A DNA stretch of 64,000 nucleotides, taken from positions 1 to 64,000 of the forward strand of contig JBEVWG010000021.1 in NCBI GenBank assembly GCA_040506705.1. The letters run 5' to 3'. This DNA is from Thiodiazotropha sp040506705 (lineage in GTDB: Bacteria > Pseudomonadota > Gammaproteobacteria > Chromatiales > Chromatiaceae). The notes under the pieces were generated by a model. The model was not told the DNA's origin. It ran no database searches and was given only the letters and a program-made list of their open reading frames with translations. This document shows, piece after piece, positions 63,150 through 64,000 of the stretch. Each line of letters starts with the position of its first letter. The stretch's first letter is position 1. The position numbers and the translations under genes were made by a program.

Positions 63150-64000
63150 TCGAGTCACGTCAAATCGATACCTTGAGCTTAATCTCAATTCAGCATGAAT
63201 TGGCGATGAATATCGGTCTCAAACCGCAACTGGTTCCAATGGTGCGGCATCTGATGAAGGTCTGTCTGCGGCGCCTTTCTGTACGCAGGGTCTATCTTTT
63301 TCTGCAGATAGAAGAGATTGAGTTGCTACCGACTGAAGCCAACCCGGGCCCCGAGGGTTGTGTCTATTTTGCCATGCCTGCCGATCATCAAGGTGGGATT
63401 CTTGAAACACCGCAGATTGGAGAGTGGATCGCTGCATTTTTCCGTAGTGAAATAGCCTCAAAGGAAGTGACTGTTTTTCAAATTGGCCAGCAGTTTTTTT
63501 ATGTCTATCCGCTAGCTGATAACGGCATATTGATTCTTGAGCGTGCTCAAACGCCTTTGCCGGATATATTGATTGGCGCATTGACACCTGTCTTTGAACG
63601 TCTACGTCAGGGATATGAAGCGGCAATCCAGCATGAGCAGATCACCCATGAAGTGCAGCGCAGAAGAGTTGCAGAAAGACGTATTGAGCATCTGGCATTC
63701 CACGATGACTTGACTGGCCTTCCCAATCGAAGATTTCTGCTTAGACAGATTAAACATAACATTGATACGGTCATCTCAGAGAAGGTATTTAGCGCATTGG
63801 TCTACTTGGGGCTGGATAATTTCAGCGATATCAATGAGTCTCTTGGTTACCAGATTGGGGATGCTGTTCTGGCCCAACTTTCACAACGTGTTTTTTTTCC
63901 TCGCGACCATATGACAGTTGCCGCTCGACTCGATGGTGACGAGTTTGGTGTCTTGATGACAAACCTGCCAGCTGATGATAAAGCTGCAAGGGAACGAGTA
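63146..64000 (+). CDS. Diguanylate cyclase (GGDEF), 5' part, runs off window
   Basis: Open from ATG 63146 to the window end (285 codons). N-terminal ~165 residues form an unknown sensor region (LSVRRVYLFLQIEE, FRSEIASKEVTVFQIGQQF), then a helical linker (HEVQRRRVAERRIEHLAFHDDLTGLPNRRFL) opening the GGDEF domain, with LGLDNFSDINESLGYQIGDAVL and active-site LDGDEFGVL. DGDEF instead of GGDEF can be active. Translation is coupled to the FIST gene (4-base overlap). An EAL domain may follow outside the window. Confidence 0.9.
   Translation, partial: MIESRQIDTLSLISIQHELAMNIGLKPQLVPMVRHLMKVCLRRLSVRRVYLFLQIEEIELLPTEANPGPEGCVYFAMPADHQGGILETPQIGEWIAAFFRSEIASKEVTVFQIGQQFFYVYPLADNGILILERAQTPLPDILIGALTPVFERLRQGYEAAIQHEQITHEVQRRRVAERRIEHLAFHDDLTGLPNRRFLLRQIKHNIDTVISEKVFSALVYLGLDNFSDINESLGYQIGDAVLAQLSQRVFFPRDHMTVAARLDGDEFGVLMTNLPADDKAARERV

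Overview
The window looks like chromosomal DNA of a moderate-GC, probably marine or sediment-dwelling gammaproteobacterium, plausibly a sulfur oxidiser of the Sedimenticola/'Candidatus Thiodiazotropha' type. This is inference from gene content: a DsrC-like protein, several c-type cytochromes, a rhombosortase with its GlyGly-CTERM target, an IPTL-CTERM protein, malate-CoA ligase plus malyl-CoA lyase, and a PQQ alcohol dehydrogenase cluster. No rRNA, phage, CRISPR array or intact transposase was seen. Short palindromic repeats are abundant.

Layout. 1-7650: surface and sensor genes (glycosidase-like lipoprotein, cache-type sensor, large exported protein) separated by decayed elements with ends GGACACCCCAA/TTGGGGTGTCC; a 239-bp tandem duplication copies the 3' end of the lipoprotein gene. 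7650-14700: RNA pseudouridine synthase, stand-alone trpB, then Rieske protein, ATP-grasp ligase and isoaspartyl peptidase. 14000-17430: a translationally coupled minus-strand operon of CruF-like membrane protein, ABC ATPase, FtsX-type permease and LolA-like protein. 17830-21400: rhombosortase, its VIT/VWA target and a divergent regulator. 21500-30500: small proteins, a CAP-domain lipoprotein with Asp-rich repeats, two broken genes (a Spy-like gene with a stop at codon 3 and a frameshifted hydrolase), then a class-C serine hydrolase with an ECF sigma and anti-sigma pair. 30900-35230: GGDEF/EAL protein, tRNA-Glu and small membrane proteins. 35700-41000: the overlapping operon mcl-mtkA-mtkB (serine-cycle type C1 assimilation), an orphan ParA and formate-using purT.

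41300-50840 is the metabolic core. A sigma-54 activator of the AcoR type diverges from a PQQ alcohol dehydrogenase that carries the extra Asp (D326/D328) of lanthanide-dependent enzymes. A consensus sigma-54 promoter (44142-44157) precedes the dehydrogenase. Downstream, in one direction and increasingly overlapping, are a PedF-like cytochrome c, a quinoprotein-associated binding protein, an unknown exported protein, a SoxYZ-like carrier, a zinc metallohydrolase and a rhodanese-thioredoxin fusion. Alcohol oxidation here, malyl-CoA formation and cleavage in the mcl/mtk operon, and formate use by PurT suggest C1 or short-alcohol metabolism, although formaldehyde oxidation genes and the rest of the serine cycle are not in the window.

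50870-53430 is a tight convergent four-gene operon (ExbB/TolQ-like channel, TolR-like protein with a novel periplasmic domain, membrane protein, lipoprotein), the best candidate for an undescribed ion-driven envelope machine. 53830-64000: diheme cytochrome, DsrC-like protein without its C-terminal Cys behind a perfect palindrome, SDR, IPTL-CTERM protein, an unknown soluble protein, a histidine kinase with a periplasmic c-haem sensor, a nitroreductase, a 205-bp tandem repeat array, and a FIST protein overlapping a diguanylate cyclase that runs off the window.
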